A stretch of 64,000 bases of DNA from Nocardia transvalensis NBRC 15921 (lineage in GTDB: Bacteria; Actinomycetota; Actinomycetes; Mycobacteriales; Mycobacteriaceae): the NCBI RefSeq assembly GCF_000308875.1, contig NZ_BAGL01000038.1, positions 43,348 through 107,347 of the forward strand, given 5' to 3'. The notes beneath the pieces are model-generated. The model saw only the letters and a program-made list of their open reading frames with translations. It was not told the origin of the DNA and searched no databases. Positions within the stretch are counted from its first letter, which is position 1. The number at the start of each line of letters is the position of its first letter. The position numbers and the translations under genes are program-made. Below, piece after piece: positions 54,329 to 63,282 of the stretch.

Positions 54329-57300
54329 ATGGATTCGAGCCCGCCGCGGCGCGGCCGATCGCGCCCCTCGCCGAGGACCCGTTTCTCGCAGCGGTTCGCG
54401 GAACTGTTCGAGGCCGCCGGTAACCCGACACTGCGCCGGGTCGCCGCGGCGGCCGAGGCCCGCATGCGCGCCACCCGCGCGCCGGGACAGAAGGGCGGCG
54501 TCTCGATACAGCGCATCAGCGACTGGAAGGCCGGTCGCAATGTGCCCGCGAAATTCGAGACCCTGCTGCCCGTCCTGCTCACCCTCATCGACGAGGCGCG
54601 CAAGTCCAGCCGCCCGGTGCCCCCGGCGCTGCTGGACACGCAGGAGTGGCAGCGGGTGTGGACCGCGTCCAACGAGTGGGACCCGAATTCCGAAGCGGCG
54701 GACGTGCTCTGCCCCTACCTCGGTCTGGCCGCCTACGGGCGCGAGGATGCCGAGGTCTTCTTCGGCCGCACCCGGTCCACCGCGGAACTGGTCGATCTGG
54801 TCCGCGATACCGCGGGGCCCGGCGGGGACGGCGGACTGGTGATGCTGGTCGGCGCGTCGGGGGCGGGCAAATCGTCCCTGTTGCAGGCCGGAGTGATTCC
54901 GGCGCTGGCGGATTCGGCGGGGGAATGGACTGTCGCGATGATGACCCCGGGTGTGGACCCGGTGGGGGCATTGCTCGCGGCGACAGGCGCCGTCGGTGGG
55001 GCAGGAGGGGGCTCCACCGGCGGCGTTTCCGTGACCGAGGCACTCGGCGCGTGGGGTGTGGGTGGGCCACGGTTGCTGGTGGTGGACCAGCTCGAGGAAC
55101 TGTTCACCCTGTGTCACGACGAGCGCGCCCGGGACACCTTCCTGGATGCGCTGGAGCACCTCGCCATTCGCGGGGAGAACTCCCCGGCCGCGGTGGTGCT
55201 CGCGGTCCGCGCCGACTTCTACGCTCGCTGCCTGGACGAGCCGGTGCTCGAGGACGCGCTCAAACATCGCAGCTACCTGCTGGGCCCGATGCGGCTGAAC
55301 GAACTGGCCGAGGCGATCTCGCGCCCGGCCGACATGGCCGGCTACAAACTGGAACCCGGGCTCGAGGAACTGGTGATCTCGGAGCTGTGCGGCCTCGGCG
55401 GCGGAGGGGACCGCCGAGGCTACGACCCGGGCGCCCTGCCCCTGGTCTCGCACGTGATGGAGGCGGTGTGGCAGCGCCGCGACGGCTCCCGCCTGACCAT
55501 CGACGGATACCGTTCGGCCGGTGGCGTTCTCGGCTCGGTCTCCACCACGGCCGAGAAGGCCTGGGGCGAACTGTCGGAATTCCAGCAGGCGGTAGGCAAA
55601 CAGGTCCTCCTCGGCCTGGTAGCCGTCGGCGACGACTCCCGCGACACCCGCCGCAAGGTCTCCAGGGCCGAATTGCTCAGGCAGACGGTCGAAGCCGCCG
55701 ACGCCGCCCTCGACATGCTGGCCCGCACCCGTCTCGTCACCCTCGAGGCCGACTCGGCCTACCTCACCCACGAGATCGTCCTCGACGCCTGGCCCCGGCT
55801 GCGTTCATGGATCGATGAGGACCGGGTCGGGTATCTGGAACGCCAGCGGTTGCAGTCCGACGCCACCGATTGGGTTGCCCACCAGCGTGATCCCTCGATG
55901 CTCTACCGCGGAGCACGCTTGGTCACCATGCGCGGGCATGCGCGCAACGGTGCGCTCGGCCCTGTGGCACAAGAGTTTCTCGACGCCTCGGAGCATGCCC
56001 GCGAACGCGCGCAACGTCGTTCGACCCTGCGCCGCGCGGGACTGGTGCTGCTGACGGTCGTCTCGGTGACCCTGGCGGGCGTGGCATTACTACAGAGCCA
56101 CAACGCTTCCCGGCAGCGCGACAATGCCGTCTTCAATTCGATTCTGGCCGAGGCCGATCGCGTGGAATCCAGTGACCCGTCCCTGTCGGCGCAACTGACC
56201 CTGGTGGCCGACCGACTTCGGCCCGGCGATCCGGAGGTGAGCGCCCGCTTGATCAACACGCAGAACCTCCCTCTGGCGACTCCGCTCGCGGGGCATACCG
56301 GCTTTGTCCATGGCCTGGCTTACCGATCCGATGGACGCCTGTTGGCCTCGGCGGGTAGCGATAGGACCGTGCGGCTGTGGGATGTCTCGGATCGGCGGAA
56401 CCCACACGCGGTGGGATCGCCTCTCACCGGCTACCCCGCATACGTCAGGGCTGTCGCATTCAGTTCGGACGGTTCGATTCTCGCCTCGTTGAGCGAGCAG
56501 ATCGTTGTGCTCTGGAATGTGCGCGATCCGGCGAACCCGGTGCGTCTCGGCGACCCCATCCCGGTCGGCTACCCGACGATCCTGCGGTTCGGGCAAGATG
56601 GAAGAACCCTCGTCACCTCGGGCTCCGACCATCCGATCGTGTACTGGGACGTATCGGAACCGGCGCATCCGCGGATGATCGGCAGCCCGATAACGCCTTC
56701 GCCGAAGGCGCGCTTCTACTCTGTCGCTCTCAGCAGCGATCTGAGACGTGCGGTCCTCGTGGAGGACATCGGGCCGGTGCAACTGTGGCAGGTCGACGAC
56801 CTGTTTTCGAACGCGGTGTTACTGAGCCGGCTCCCGGAGCGTGCGGCTTCCGCCGCAATCAGCCCGGATGGGAACACGGTCGCGGTTGCGGCCGATGCCA
56901 TTGTCAAGGTCTGGGATGTACACGCTCCGAGCGCTCCACAGCAAGCGGCCATCCCTATTGTCGGGGGCGGTACCACGGTCGGGACCTCGCTCGAGTTCTC
57001 AGGCGATGGGAAAACTCTGGTGACCGAACAGGACGATCGCATCCCGACACTCTGGGACATGCACGATCCGACCCATCCCACGGCAGCCGCCCCTCCGTTG
57101 GCGGGAGCGGAGGGCTTCGTCGGAGGGGTTGCCTTGGCCCCCGACCAACGTTCCTTGGCAACAACGGGTCAGGACGGAGTCGTGCGTATCTGGTCGTTGC
57201 CGGGCGGTGGAAGCGAGAACTGGCCGCGCGGATCCTTGCTGGCGGCGCGAGGGAACACGGTTGTGGTGAAGACGGGCTCGGCCGCAGCCGAGGTGTGGCG

Positions 57301-58255
57301 CATCGATGATCCGGTGTCCGCACACCGGATCGGCGGTCTCGCCCTCGATCCCGAGGATCCTCTGCTGCGGGCGTGGATCAGCCCCGATCAACGGTCGGTC
57401 GCGCTCACCAGTACTAAGCGCGGGGTCACACTTGCCGACATCTCTGGCGCGGCGGCCGTGCGGCGCATCGAACACATTTCCGATGATCGCGGACGCTCAG
57501 TTGTCGCCACCGCGTTCAGTTCGGATTCGACGCGCTTGGCCATCGCGGGACTGAACGGCCGCAATGCCGCGTGGATTCAGCTCTGGGACATCGCGGACAA
57601 GGCCCATCCGGTGCCACTCGGCGATCCCATTTCGGCGGACACCGAATACGTCTTCGACGTCCAGTTCGCGCCCGGCGACCGATATCTCGCGGCCTCGGGC
57701 CGCGGCATCGTCGAAATTCTGGATGTGGCGAACGCGTCGGTACCACGACCGGTCACCCGCGTGCGTTCGGGCCGCGCCGACTCGGGAGCGTACGTGAGTT
57801 TCGCAGCTGACGGTCGAACAATGGCGAGCACAAGCGAAGACCAGTCGGTTCGCGTATGGGATGTGAGCGACATGGCCGCCCCGGCGCCGCTCGGCAGCCC
57901 GTTGACCGGCCACAACGCATATGTCAATGCCGTCGTATTCGATGCGGCAGGCGATCTGCTGACCTCGATGGACACATCCGCTTCCGTCCGGCTGTGGGAT
58001 CTTTCCGATCGCCGCGATCCCCGCCCGATTCGCCACCCTGCCGCGTCGGCGGGAACACTGAGCGAGGGACGGGTCGCCTTTTTCGACAATGATCGCTATC
58101 TGATCGCCACCGGCGCGGACGGCTGGTTACGGTTGTTGAGCCTGGACCCGGAACCCTCGAAGGCCCGGATCTGCGATGTCACGCGTACCGTGCTCACCCC
58201 GCAGGTCTGGCGTGATCACCTTCCCGATCTCGATTACCGGCCGCCGTGTGGGTGA
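54329..58255 (+). CDS. nSTAND1 ATPase with WD40 propellers and HTH-like N terminus
   Basis: A 1308-residue protein. Residues 1-95 look like an XRE-type HTH (RFSQRFAELFEAAG, then QRISDWKAGRNVPAKFETLLPVLLTL). An nSTAND1 NTPase follows: CPYLGLAAYGREDAEVFFGR, Walker A GASGAGKSSLLQAGV (about 175-188), Walker B LLVVDQLEELFTLC (about 249), and a winged-helix tail. A membrane segment (GLVLLTVVSVTLAGVALLQ, about 570-590) leads to a C-terminal WD40 region from about residue 640. I count fourteen LWDV-like strands, enough for two seven-bladed propellers. Such proteins act as sensors in signalling or anti-phage defence; the trigger is unknown. AGGAGG at RBS distance fixes the start. Confidence 0.92.
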   Translation: MDSSPPRRGRSRPSPRTRFSQRFAELFEAAGNPTLRRVAAAAEARMRATRAPGQKGGVSIQRISDWKAGRNVPAKFETLLPVLLTLIDEARKSSRPVPPALLDTQEWQRVWTASNEWDPNSEAADVLCPYLGLAAYGREDAEVFFGRTRSTAELVDLVRDTAGPGGDGGLVMLVGASGAGKSSLLQAGVIPALADSAGEWTVAMMTPGVDPVGALLAATGAVGGAGGGSTGGVSVTEALGAWGVGGPRLLVVDQLEELFTLCHDERARDTFLDALEHLAIRGENSPAAVVLAVRADFYARCLDEPVLEDALKHRSYLLGPMRLNELAEAISRPADMAGYKLEPGLEELVISELCGLGGGGDRRGYDPGALPLVSHVMEAVWQRRDGSRLTIDGYRSAGGVLGSVSTTAEKAWGELSEFQQAVGKQVLLGLVAVGDDSRDTRRKVSRAELLRQTVEAADAALDMLARTRLVTLEADSAYLTHEIVLDAWPRLRSWIDEDRVGYLERQRLQSDATDWVAHQRDPSMLYRGARLVTMRGHARNGALGPVAQEFLDASEHARERAQRRSTLRRAGLVLLTVVSVTLAGVALLQSHNASRQRDNAVFNSILAEADRVESSDPSLSAQLTLVADRLRPGDPEVSARLINTQNLPLATPLAGHTGFVHGLAYRSDGRLLASAGSDRTVRLWDVSDRRNPHAVGSPLTGYPAYVRAVAFSSDGSILASLSEQIVVLWNVRDPANPVRLGDPIPVGYPTILRFGQDGRTLVTSGSDHPIVYWDVSEPAHPRMIGSPITPSPKARFYSVALSSDLRRAVLVEDIGPVQLWQVDDLFSNAVLLSRLPERAASAAISPDGNTVAVAADAIVKVWDVHAPSAPQQAAIPIVGGGTTVGTSLEFSGDGKTLVTEQDDRIPTLWDMHDPTHPTAAAPPLAGAEGFVGGVALAPDQRSLATTGQDGVVRIWSLPGGGSENWPRGSLLAARGNTVVVKTGSAAAEVWRIDDPVSAHRIGGLALDPEDPLLRAWISPDQRSVALTSTKRGVTLADISGAAAVRRIEHISDDRGRSVVATAFSSDSTRLAIAGLNGRNAAWIQLWDIADKAHPVPLGDPISADTEYVFDVQFAPGDRYLAASGRGIVEILDVANASVPRPVTRVRSGRADSGAYVSFAADGRTMASTSEDQSVRVWDVSDMAAPAPLGSPLTGHNAYVNAVVFDAAGDLLTSMDTSASVRLWDLSDRRDPRPIRHPAASAGTLSEGRVAFFDNDRYLIATGADGWLRLLSLDPEPSKARICDVTRTVLTPQVWRDHLPDLDYRPPCG

Positions 58256-58998
58256 GCGTTCGGGGGTGGGAAGGGCTCGTTGATGGTGGTGAAGTATTGG
58301 GCGAGGGCGGCTATGGCTATGGGGGCGGTGACGAAGAGTTGGCCGGCTACGGTGCCGAGGGCGCCTACGGCGATGATGCCGCCGAGGCAGCCTATGGCGG
58401 CGGCGGGGATGATCGGGCCGAAGAGGCCGATGATGGTGGCGGTGGCTACCGTGGCGCCGGCGATGCCGCCGAGGACGCAGCCGACGATGCCGCCGCCGAC
58501 GGCGCCGACGGTGGTGCCGATCGCGGCGCCGGTGGCGACGGTGTCCTTCAGGCGGGTGAAGGCGGCGACCTCGCGTTCGTAGGGGGAGGACCACGGGGCC
58601 TGGTCCTCGAACGGGAGGGCGGCGGGGCGGTAGGTGGCGTGGTCGAGGTCGAATTGCGGTGTGAGGGTGGCGGTGCGGCCCTCGATCTCGGCGGCGATGG
58701 GGAAGACGAAGTCGTCGACTCGGAATTCCAGCGGGGTGCCGGCGAGCACGGTCCCGTCGGCGGCTCGGATTTCGAAGATGCCGTCGTCGACTACGGCTGC
58801 GCCCGAATCGATCTCGATGATCGCGCGGTCACCGGAGGCGGTGGCGGTGTAGCCGACGGGGCTGGAATCGGCGGATTGCGGTGCGGCGGTGACGGTTCCG
58901 GCGGCCGTTCCCGTCATCGCGAGCGCCAGCGCCGTGGCGGTCGCGATCTTGCGCGGGGTCAGCGTTCGCGATGTCCGGGTGGATGACAGCAATGTCAA
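58234..58998 (-). CDS. secreted glycine-zipper protein
   Basis: A protein of about 252-254 residues. A signal peptide (KIATATALALAMTGTAAGTVTAAPQS) is followed by a beta-rich soluble region of about 100 residues and a long C-terminal hydrophobic glycine-zipper stretch (GAAIGTTVGAVGGGIVGCVLGGIAGATVATATIIGLFGPIIPAAAIGCLGGIIAVGALG). Similar proteins are common in Nocardia and Rhodococcus, with unknown role; the glycine zipper suggests membrane insertion. The start is unusual: TTG 58998 lies only 2 bases after GGAG, while TTG 58992 has ideal 8-base spacing. Its 3' end overlaps the convergent STAND gene by 22 bases. Confidence 0.8.
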   Translation of the reverse strand: MTLLSSTRTSRTLTPRKIATATALALAMTGTAAGTVTAAPQSADSSPVGYTATASGDRAIIEIDSGAAVVDDGIFEIRAADGTVLAGTPLEFRVDDFVFPIAAEIEGRTATLTPQFDLDHATYRPAALPFEDQAPWSSPYEREVAAFTRLKDTVATGAAIGTTVGAVGGGIVGCVLGGIAGATVATATIIGLFGPIIPAAAIGCLGGIIAVGALGTVAGQLFVTAPIAIAALAQYFTTINEPFPPPNAHPHGGR

Positions 58999-59222
58999 AT
59001 CTCCTGGGGCAGTAGTCGTCTCGATGGGGGTGCCCTCACCGTCGCAGGGCCGGTCTTAAGTAAACCTGAAACCCCCTGAAGAGTTTTTCAGCAACGTGTG
59101 CAGTCGCACTCTGCCCATTACGGGGAAGAACCACGGCCGCGGGAGGGCATCGAAAATGACTGGCTGCCTGGCCTCCTGGGTCGCTATGGTCGCGGAACGG
59201 ACCAGGAGAAAGGAGGGCGGCG

Positions 59223-59393
59223 ATGAGTACGACCGACCGGGCCGCGCGCGATCAGGCGGTGTCGGGCGCGGCCGAGCGCCCCGACCTCGCCGCCTGGCGT
59301 CGTCGTCACGAGTTGCGCAGATCCAATGGCGCGCAACCGATCCGGAACAAGAAGGTGTACAGCCGGACCGTCAAGCACCGGCAGCGTTACTGA
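59223..59393 (+). CDS. small basic protein
   Basis: A 56-residue Arg-rich protein: MSTTDRAARDQAVSGAAERPDLA, then AWRRRHELRRSNGAQPIRNKKVYSRTVKHRQRY. The start has a very good ribosome site (GGAGAAAGGAGG, 10 bases upstream). It overlaps the convergent 89-residue gene by 23 bases. No family recognised; the basic C terminus could bind nucleic acid. Confidence 0.65.
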   Translation: MSTTDRAARDQAVSGAAERPDLAAWRRRHELRRSNGAQPIRNKKVYSRTVKHRQRY

Positions 59394-59640
59394 GCGGCAC
59401 CGGTATCCGGGTGTCGCCGAAATCCCGGGCCAGGACGGCGCGGGCGCACGCATCGGCCAGCAGCAGACCCGCCTCGCGGCGCAGCCTGCCGAGTTCGGGC
59501 CGCCGGTCGACAGCCGCGAGTTCCCGGTCCAGGGACTCGAGCGTCCGCTGGAGGTCGCTCACCCGATCGACCGTCGCCTCGCGGCCCAGATCTCTCGTGT
59601 CCTCGATGAGCCGAGCCAGCCGAACTTCCAGACCGCGCAT
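59371..59640 (-). CDS. small coiled-coil protein
   Basis: An 89-residue, mostly helical protein with heptad-like spacing (LEVRLARLIEDTRDLGREATVDRVSDLQRTLESLDRELAAVDRRPELGRLRREAGLLLADACARAVLARDFG). No family recognised. ATG 59640 has GGGAGG at proper distance, which supports a real gene. A hairpin CCGTT/AACGG lies at 59673-59686 in its upstream region. Confidence 0.6.
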   Translation of the reverse strand: MRGLEVRLARLIEDTRDLGREATVDRVSDLQRTLESLDRELAAVDRRPELGRLRREAGLLLADACARAVLARDFGDTRIPVPLSNAAGA

Positions 59641-59727
59641 GTCGCCTCCCGGGAGCGCAACGAATTATCGTGCCGTTAAACAACGGTACATAAAACGTTG
59701 GCTAAGTGGAAGTCTTCCCGTGGGTGG

Positions 59728-60486
59728 TCAGCCGCGCGGTCGGAGGGCGGCGAATTCGTCGGTGACCCGGAGGCCGTCGTCGGTGAAGCGGTAGACGGCC
59801 GCCGGCCGCCCGCCCGCCTTGCCGGGGGAGGCGGTGTCGCCGGTCGGCCTGATGACCTTGCGGCGGCTCAGGACTCGTTGCAGGTTGGTGGTATCCACCT
59901 CGTAACCCAGCGCCGCGCAATAGATTTCGCGCAGCGCCGACATGGTGAACCGCGAGGGCGCCAGGGCGAAGGCGATATTCGTGTAGGAGAGCTTCGCCGC
60001 GAGCCGGGTGCGGGCGTGCTCGGCGACCGTGCCGTGGTCGAAGGACATGTGCGGGAGCCCCGAGACGGGATGCCAGCGGGTGTCGTCCGGGAGGTGGGGG
60101 TCGGCGGTCAGGGGGACCAGGCCCAGATAGGCCGAGGCGATGCGGCGCGGGCCGGGCACGCGATGCGGATCGCTGAACACCGACACCTGCTCGATGTGCC
60201 ACAGCTCGCGCACATCCACCTTCTCGGCGAGTTGCCGGCGGGCCGAGGCGTCGAGGTCCTCGTCGTCGCGCAGGCGGCCGCCGGGAAGTGACCAGGTGCC
60301 CGTCTGCGGCTCCATCGCGCGCTGCCACAGCAGGACGCCCAGTTCGGTGTGCCAGTCGGGCGGGCACCGCGGAGATTCCGGGTCGACGGGGGTGCTATGG
60401 GCCTGACCAGCGGTGATGGTGTCCGGAAAGCGACGAACCTGGAACACCGCGGTGAGCGATTCGTGAATGGTGCTACTATGGGCCAC
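59728..60486 (-). CDS. NrtR-type Nudix regulator of NAD synthesis
   Basis: A 252-residue protein. Residues about 5-150 form a Nudix domain (ELGVLLWQRAMEPQTGTWSLPGGRLRDDEDLDASARRQLAEKV), whose catalytic Glu pattern is degenerate: ARRQLAEKV where active enzymes have REExxEE. The C-terminal third is a winged helix (SALREIYCAALGYEVDTTNLQRVLSRRKVIRPTG). This is the NrtR architecture, in which the Nudix domain senses ADP-ribose or NAD and the wing binds DNA. It is divergent from nadA across a perfect palindrome. GTG 60486 ends exactly at the palindrome edge. Position matches Rv1593c in mycobacteria. Confidence 0.92.
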   Translation of the reverse strand: MAHSSTIHESLTAVFQVRRFPDTITAGQAHSTPVDPESPRCPPDWHTELGVLLWQRAMEPQTGTWSLPGGRLRDDEDLDASARRQLAEKVDVRELWHIEQVSVFSDPHRVPGPRRIASAYLGLVPLTADPHLPDDTRWHPVSGLPHMSFDHGTVAEHARTRLAAKLSYTNIAFALAPSRFTMSALREIYCAALGYEVDTTNLQRVLSRRKVIRPTGDTASPGKAGGRPAAVYRFTDDGLRVTDEFAALRPRG

Positions 60487-60509
60487 GTTTTCGATTATAA
60501 GTCGAAAAC
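60487..60509. promoter_or_regulatory. NrtR operator between regulator and nadA
   Basis: Perfect 8-bp arms GTTTTCGA (60487-60494) and TCGAAAAC (60502-60509) with the AT-rich centre TTATAAG, which itself resembles a -10 box for nadA. Bound repressor would cover the promoters of both genes. Confidence 0.88.
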
Positions 60510-60563
60510 CGGGTTGATGCGAATTCGGCGCAACCGCCGAGCGCATGAGGAAGGAGTCATGCC

Positions 60564-61589
60564 ATGGCGACCATGACGTTTGCCGGGCACGTCACGGACG
60601 GTCCGTCGGGGTTCACCGGAGTGGAGGCCACCCCGGAGTGGGCGCGGGAGATCCAGCGCCTGGCGCGCGAGCGCAACGCGACCATCCTGGCGCACAACTA
60701 CCAGCTGCCGGAGATCCAGGACGTCGCCGACCACGTCGGCGATTCGCTGGCGCTCTCGCGCATCGCGGCCGAGGCGCCCGAGGACACCATCGTGTTCTGC
60801 GGCGTGCACTTCATGGCGGAGACGGCCAAGATCCTCAGCCCGGCCAAGACGGTCCTCATCCCGGATCAGCGCGCCGGATGCTCCCTGGCGGACTCGATCT
60901 CCGCCGACGAGTTGCGGGCGTGGAAGGCCGAACACCCTGGCGCGGTGGTGGTTTCGTACGTCAACACGACCGCGGCGGTGAAGGCGCTCACCGACATCTG
61001 CTGCACCTCCTCGAATGCCGTCGACGTGGTGGCGTCGATCGATCCCGGGCGCGAGGTGCTGTTCCTGCCCGACCAGTTCCTGGGCGCGCACGTCAAGCGC
61101 GTCACCGGACGGGAGAACATGCACATCTGGGCCGGGGAGTGCCACGTGCACGCGGGCATCAACGGCGACGAGCTGACCGAGCAGGCGCGCACCCACCCCG
61201 ACGCCGAACTGTTCGTGCACCCCGAATGCGGTTGCGCCACTTCGGCGTTGTACCTGGCGGGCGAGGGCGCGTTCCCCGCCGACCGGGTGCACATCCTGTC
61301 CACCGGCGGCATGATCGATGCGGCGAAGGCGGCCCGCTCGAATCAGGTGCTGGTCGCCACCGAGGTCGGCATGCTGCACCAGTTGCGCAGGGCCGCACCG
61401 GGTATCGACTTCCAGGCCGTCAACGACCGGGCCTCCTGCAAGTACATGAAGATGATCACCCCGGCCGCGCTGCTGCGCTGCCTGGTCGAGAACCGCGACG
61501 AGGTACACGTCGACCCGGAAACCGCCGCGCTGGCCCGCGATTCGGTCCAGCGGATGATCGCCATCGGCGCGCCGGGCGGGGGAGAGTGA
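60564..61589 (+). CDS. nadA: quinolinate synthase
   Basis: A 341-residue 4Fe-4S enzyme that condenses iminoaspartate with dihydroxyacetone phosphate. Motifs: [58 protein letters not shown] (first cluster Cys), [21 protein letters not shown] (second) and [12 protein letters not shown] (third). AGGAAGGAG lies ahead of the ATG. It is the first gene of nadA-nadB-nadC; its stop overlaps the nadB GTG start. Confidence 0.97.
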   Translation: MATMTFAGHVTDGPSGFTGVEATPEWAREIQRLARERNATILAHNYQLPEIQDVADHVGDSLALSRIAAEAPEDTIVFCGVHFMAETAKILSPAKTVLIPDQRAGCSLADSISADELRAWKAEHPGAVVVSYVNTTAAVKALTDICCTSSNAVDVVASIDPGREVLFLPDQFLGAHVKRVTGRENMHIWAGECHVHAGINGDELTEQARTHPDAELFVHPECGCATSALYLAGEGAFPADRVHILSTGGMIDAAKAARSNQVLVATEVGMLHQLRRAAPGIDFQAVNDRASCKYMKMITPAALLRCLVENRDEVHVDPETAALARDSVQRMIAIGAPGGGE

Positions 61590-63253
61590 ATACTCCGTCG
61601 GCGGCGTGGGAGGCCGAGGCCGATCTGGTGGTGATCGGCGGCGGGGTCGCCGGTCTCACCGCGGCCCGGACGGCGTCGCTGCGCGGGTTACGGGTGCTGA
61701 CCCTGAGCAAGGGCGGCCCGACCGATACCTCCACCCAGTACGCCCAGGGCGGTATCGCCGTCGTCGCGCCGCAGGACGACTCGGAGGACGACCATGTGCG
61801 CGACACCCTCGAGGCGGGCGCGGGGCTCTGCGATCCGGAGGCGGTGCGCTCGATCGTCGGCGGCGGACGGGAGGCGGTGGCGGCGCTGACCGACCTCGGC
61901 GCCGTCTTCGACCTCGGCCGCGACGGCCAGATCTCGCGCACCCGCGAGGGCGGGCACAGCACCCGGCGCATCATCCACGCGGGCGGTGACGCGACCGGCG
62001 CGGAGGTGCAGCGGGCGCTGAATACGGCCGGCCTGCCGGTGCTGTTCGGCGCCGCCGCGGTGGATGTCGTCACCGGCCCCGAGGGGGTGCGGGGCGTGAT
62101 CGCGGTGTCGGACAAGGGATTCGGCGTCGTGCACGCGCCCGCCGTGCTGCTGGCGACCGGCGGGCTGGGGCAGCTGTACGCGTGCAGCACCAATCCGCCC
62201 GGGGCGACGGCGGACGGTATCGCGCTGGCGCTGCGGGCCGGCGCGGTCGTCGCGGATCTGGAGTTCCTGCAGTTCCATCCGACGGTGCTGTTCGCCTCCG
62301 GGGGCGTGGGCCGGCGGCCGTTGATCAGCGAGGCGGTGCGTGGTGAGGGCGCGGTGCTGGTCGACTCGCAGGGGGATTCGGTCACCGCGGGAGTGCATCC
62401 GCGGGGCGATCTCGCGCCGCGCGACGTGGTGTCGCGCGCGATCGCGGCGCGGATGCACGCGCTGGGAACGGATCACGTGTATCTCGACGCGCGCGCGATC
62501 GACGGCTTCGCCCGGCGGTTCCCGACGATCACCGCCTCCTGCGTCGCGGCCGGACTCGATCCCCGCACGGACCTGATCCCGGTGGCTCCCGCCGCGCACT
62601 ACCAGTGCGGCGGCGTCGTCACCGATCCGCACGGCCGGACCGGCGTGCCGGGTCTGTACGCGGCGGGCGAGGTGGCGCGGACGGGCCTGCACGGGGCCAA
62701 CCGGCTGGCGTCCAACAGCCTGCTCGAGGGTCTGGTCGTCGGCGAGCGCGCGGGCGCCGCGGCGGCGGAACGGCTCGGCGAGCCCGCGCGCGTCACGGAA
62801 CTGGGGGCCGTCACCTTCCCGCGGGCGGACCGGAAATCCTTGCAGGAGTTGATGACCGACCACGCGTCGGTGGTCCGCGACGGTGACGGGATGCGGTCGG
62901 CGGTGCTGCGCCTGCTGCAACTGCTGTCCGATCCGATCGGGCGACCGGCGACCGGCGAGACGGAAAACCCCGAGGCCGAGGAACCGGCCGTTGCCGCACA
63001 CCAGGATTCGCCGGACGTCACCGTGACCGCGCTGGAGGATGCGGCGCTGACGCTGACCGCCCGCGCCTTCCTGGTCGCCGCCACCGCCCGGACCGAGACC
63101 CGTGGCTGTCACACCCGCTCGGACCACCCGGAACCGCGCGACGATCTGCGCCGCCCGCTGCCGGTGCGGCTGGGCCCGGACGGGCGGCCGCAGCTGGTCG
63201 CCGAGGGCTCCGGGTCGTCGGGTGGCCCGCATCTGGCGGTATCGCGCGGCTGA
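61586..63253 (+). CDS. nadB: L-aspartate oxidase
   Basis: A 555-residue flavoprotein that oxidises aspartate to iminoaspartate for NadA. FAD motif: [22 protein letters not shown]; substrate/fold motifs: [63 protein letters not shown] and [26 protein letters not shown]. The start is the GTG overlapping the nadA stop (GTGA). A region of about 30 residues near 470 ([24 protein letters not shown]) is a loose acidic insertion. Length is otherwise that of the family. Confidence 0.96.
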   Translation: MNTPSAAWEAEADLVVIGGGVAGLTAARTASLRGLRVLTLSKGGPTDTSTQYAQGGIAVVAPQDDSEDDHVRDTLEAGAGLCDPEAVRSIVGGGREAVAALTDLGAVFDLGRDGQISRTREGGHSTRRIIHAGGDATGAEVQRALNTAGLPVLFGAAAVDVVTGPEGVRGVIAVSDKGFGVVHAPAVLLATGGLGQLYACSTNPPGATADGIALALRAGAVVADLEFLQFHPTVLFASGGVGRRPLISEAVRGEGAVLVDSQGDSVTAGVHPRGDLAPRDVVSRAIAARMHALGTDHVYLDARAIDGFARRFPTITASCVAAGLDPRTDLIPVAPAAHYQCGGVVTDPHGRTGVPGLYAAGEVARTGLHGANRLASNSLLEGLVVGERAGAAAAERLGEPARVTELGAVTFPRADRKSLQELMTDHASVVRDGDGMRSAVLRLLQLLSDPIGRPATGETENPEAEEPAVAAHQDSPDVTVTALEDAALTLTARAFLVAATARTETRGCHTRSDHPEPRDDLRRPLPVRLGPDGRPQLVAEGSGSSGGPHLAVSRG

Positions 63254-63282
63254 GGCACATCGTGGAGAGTAGGAGTGCGGTA

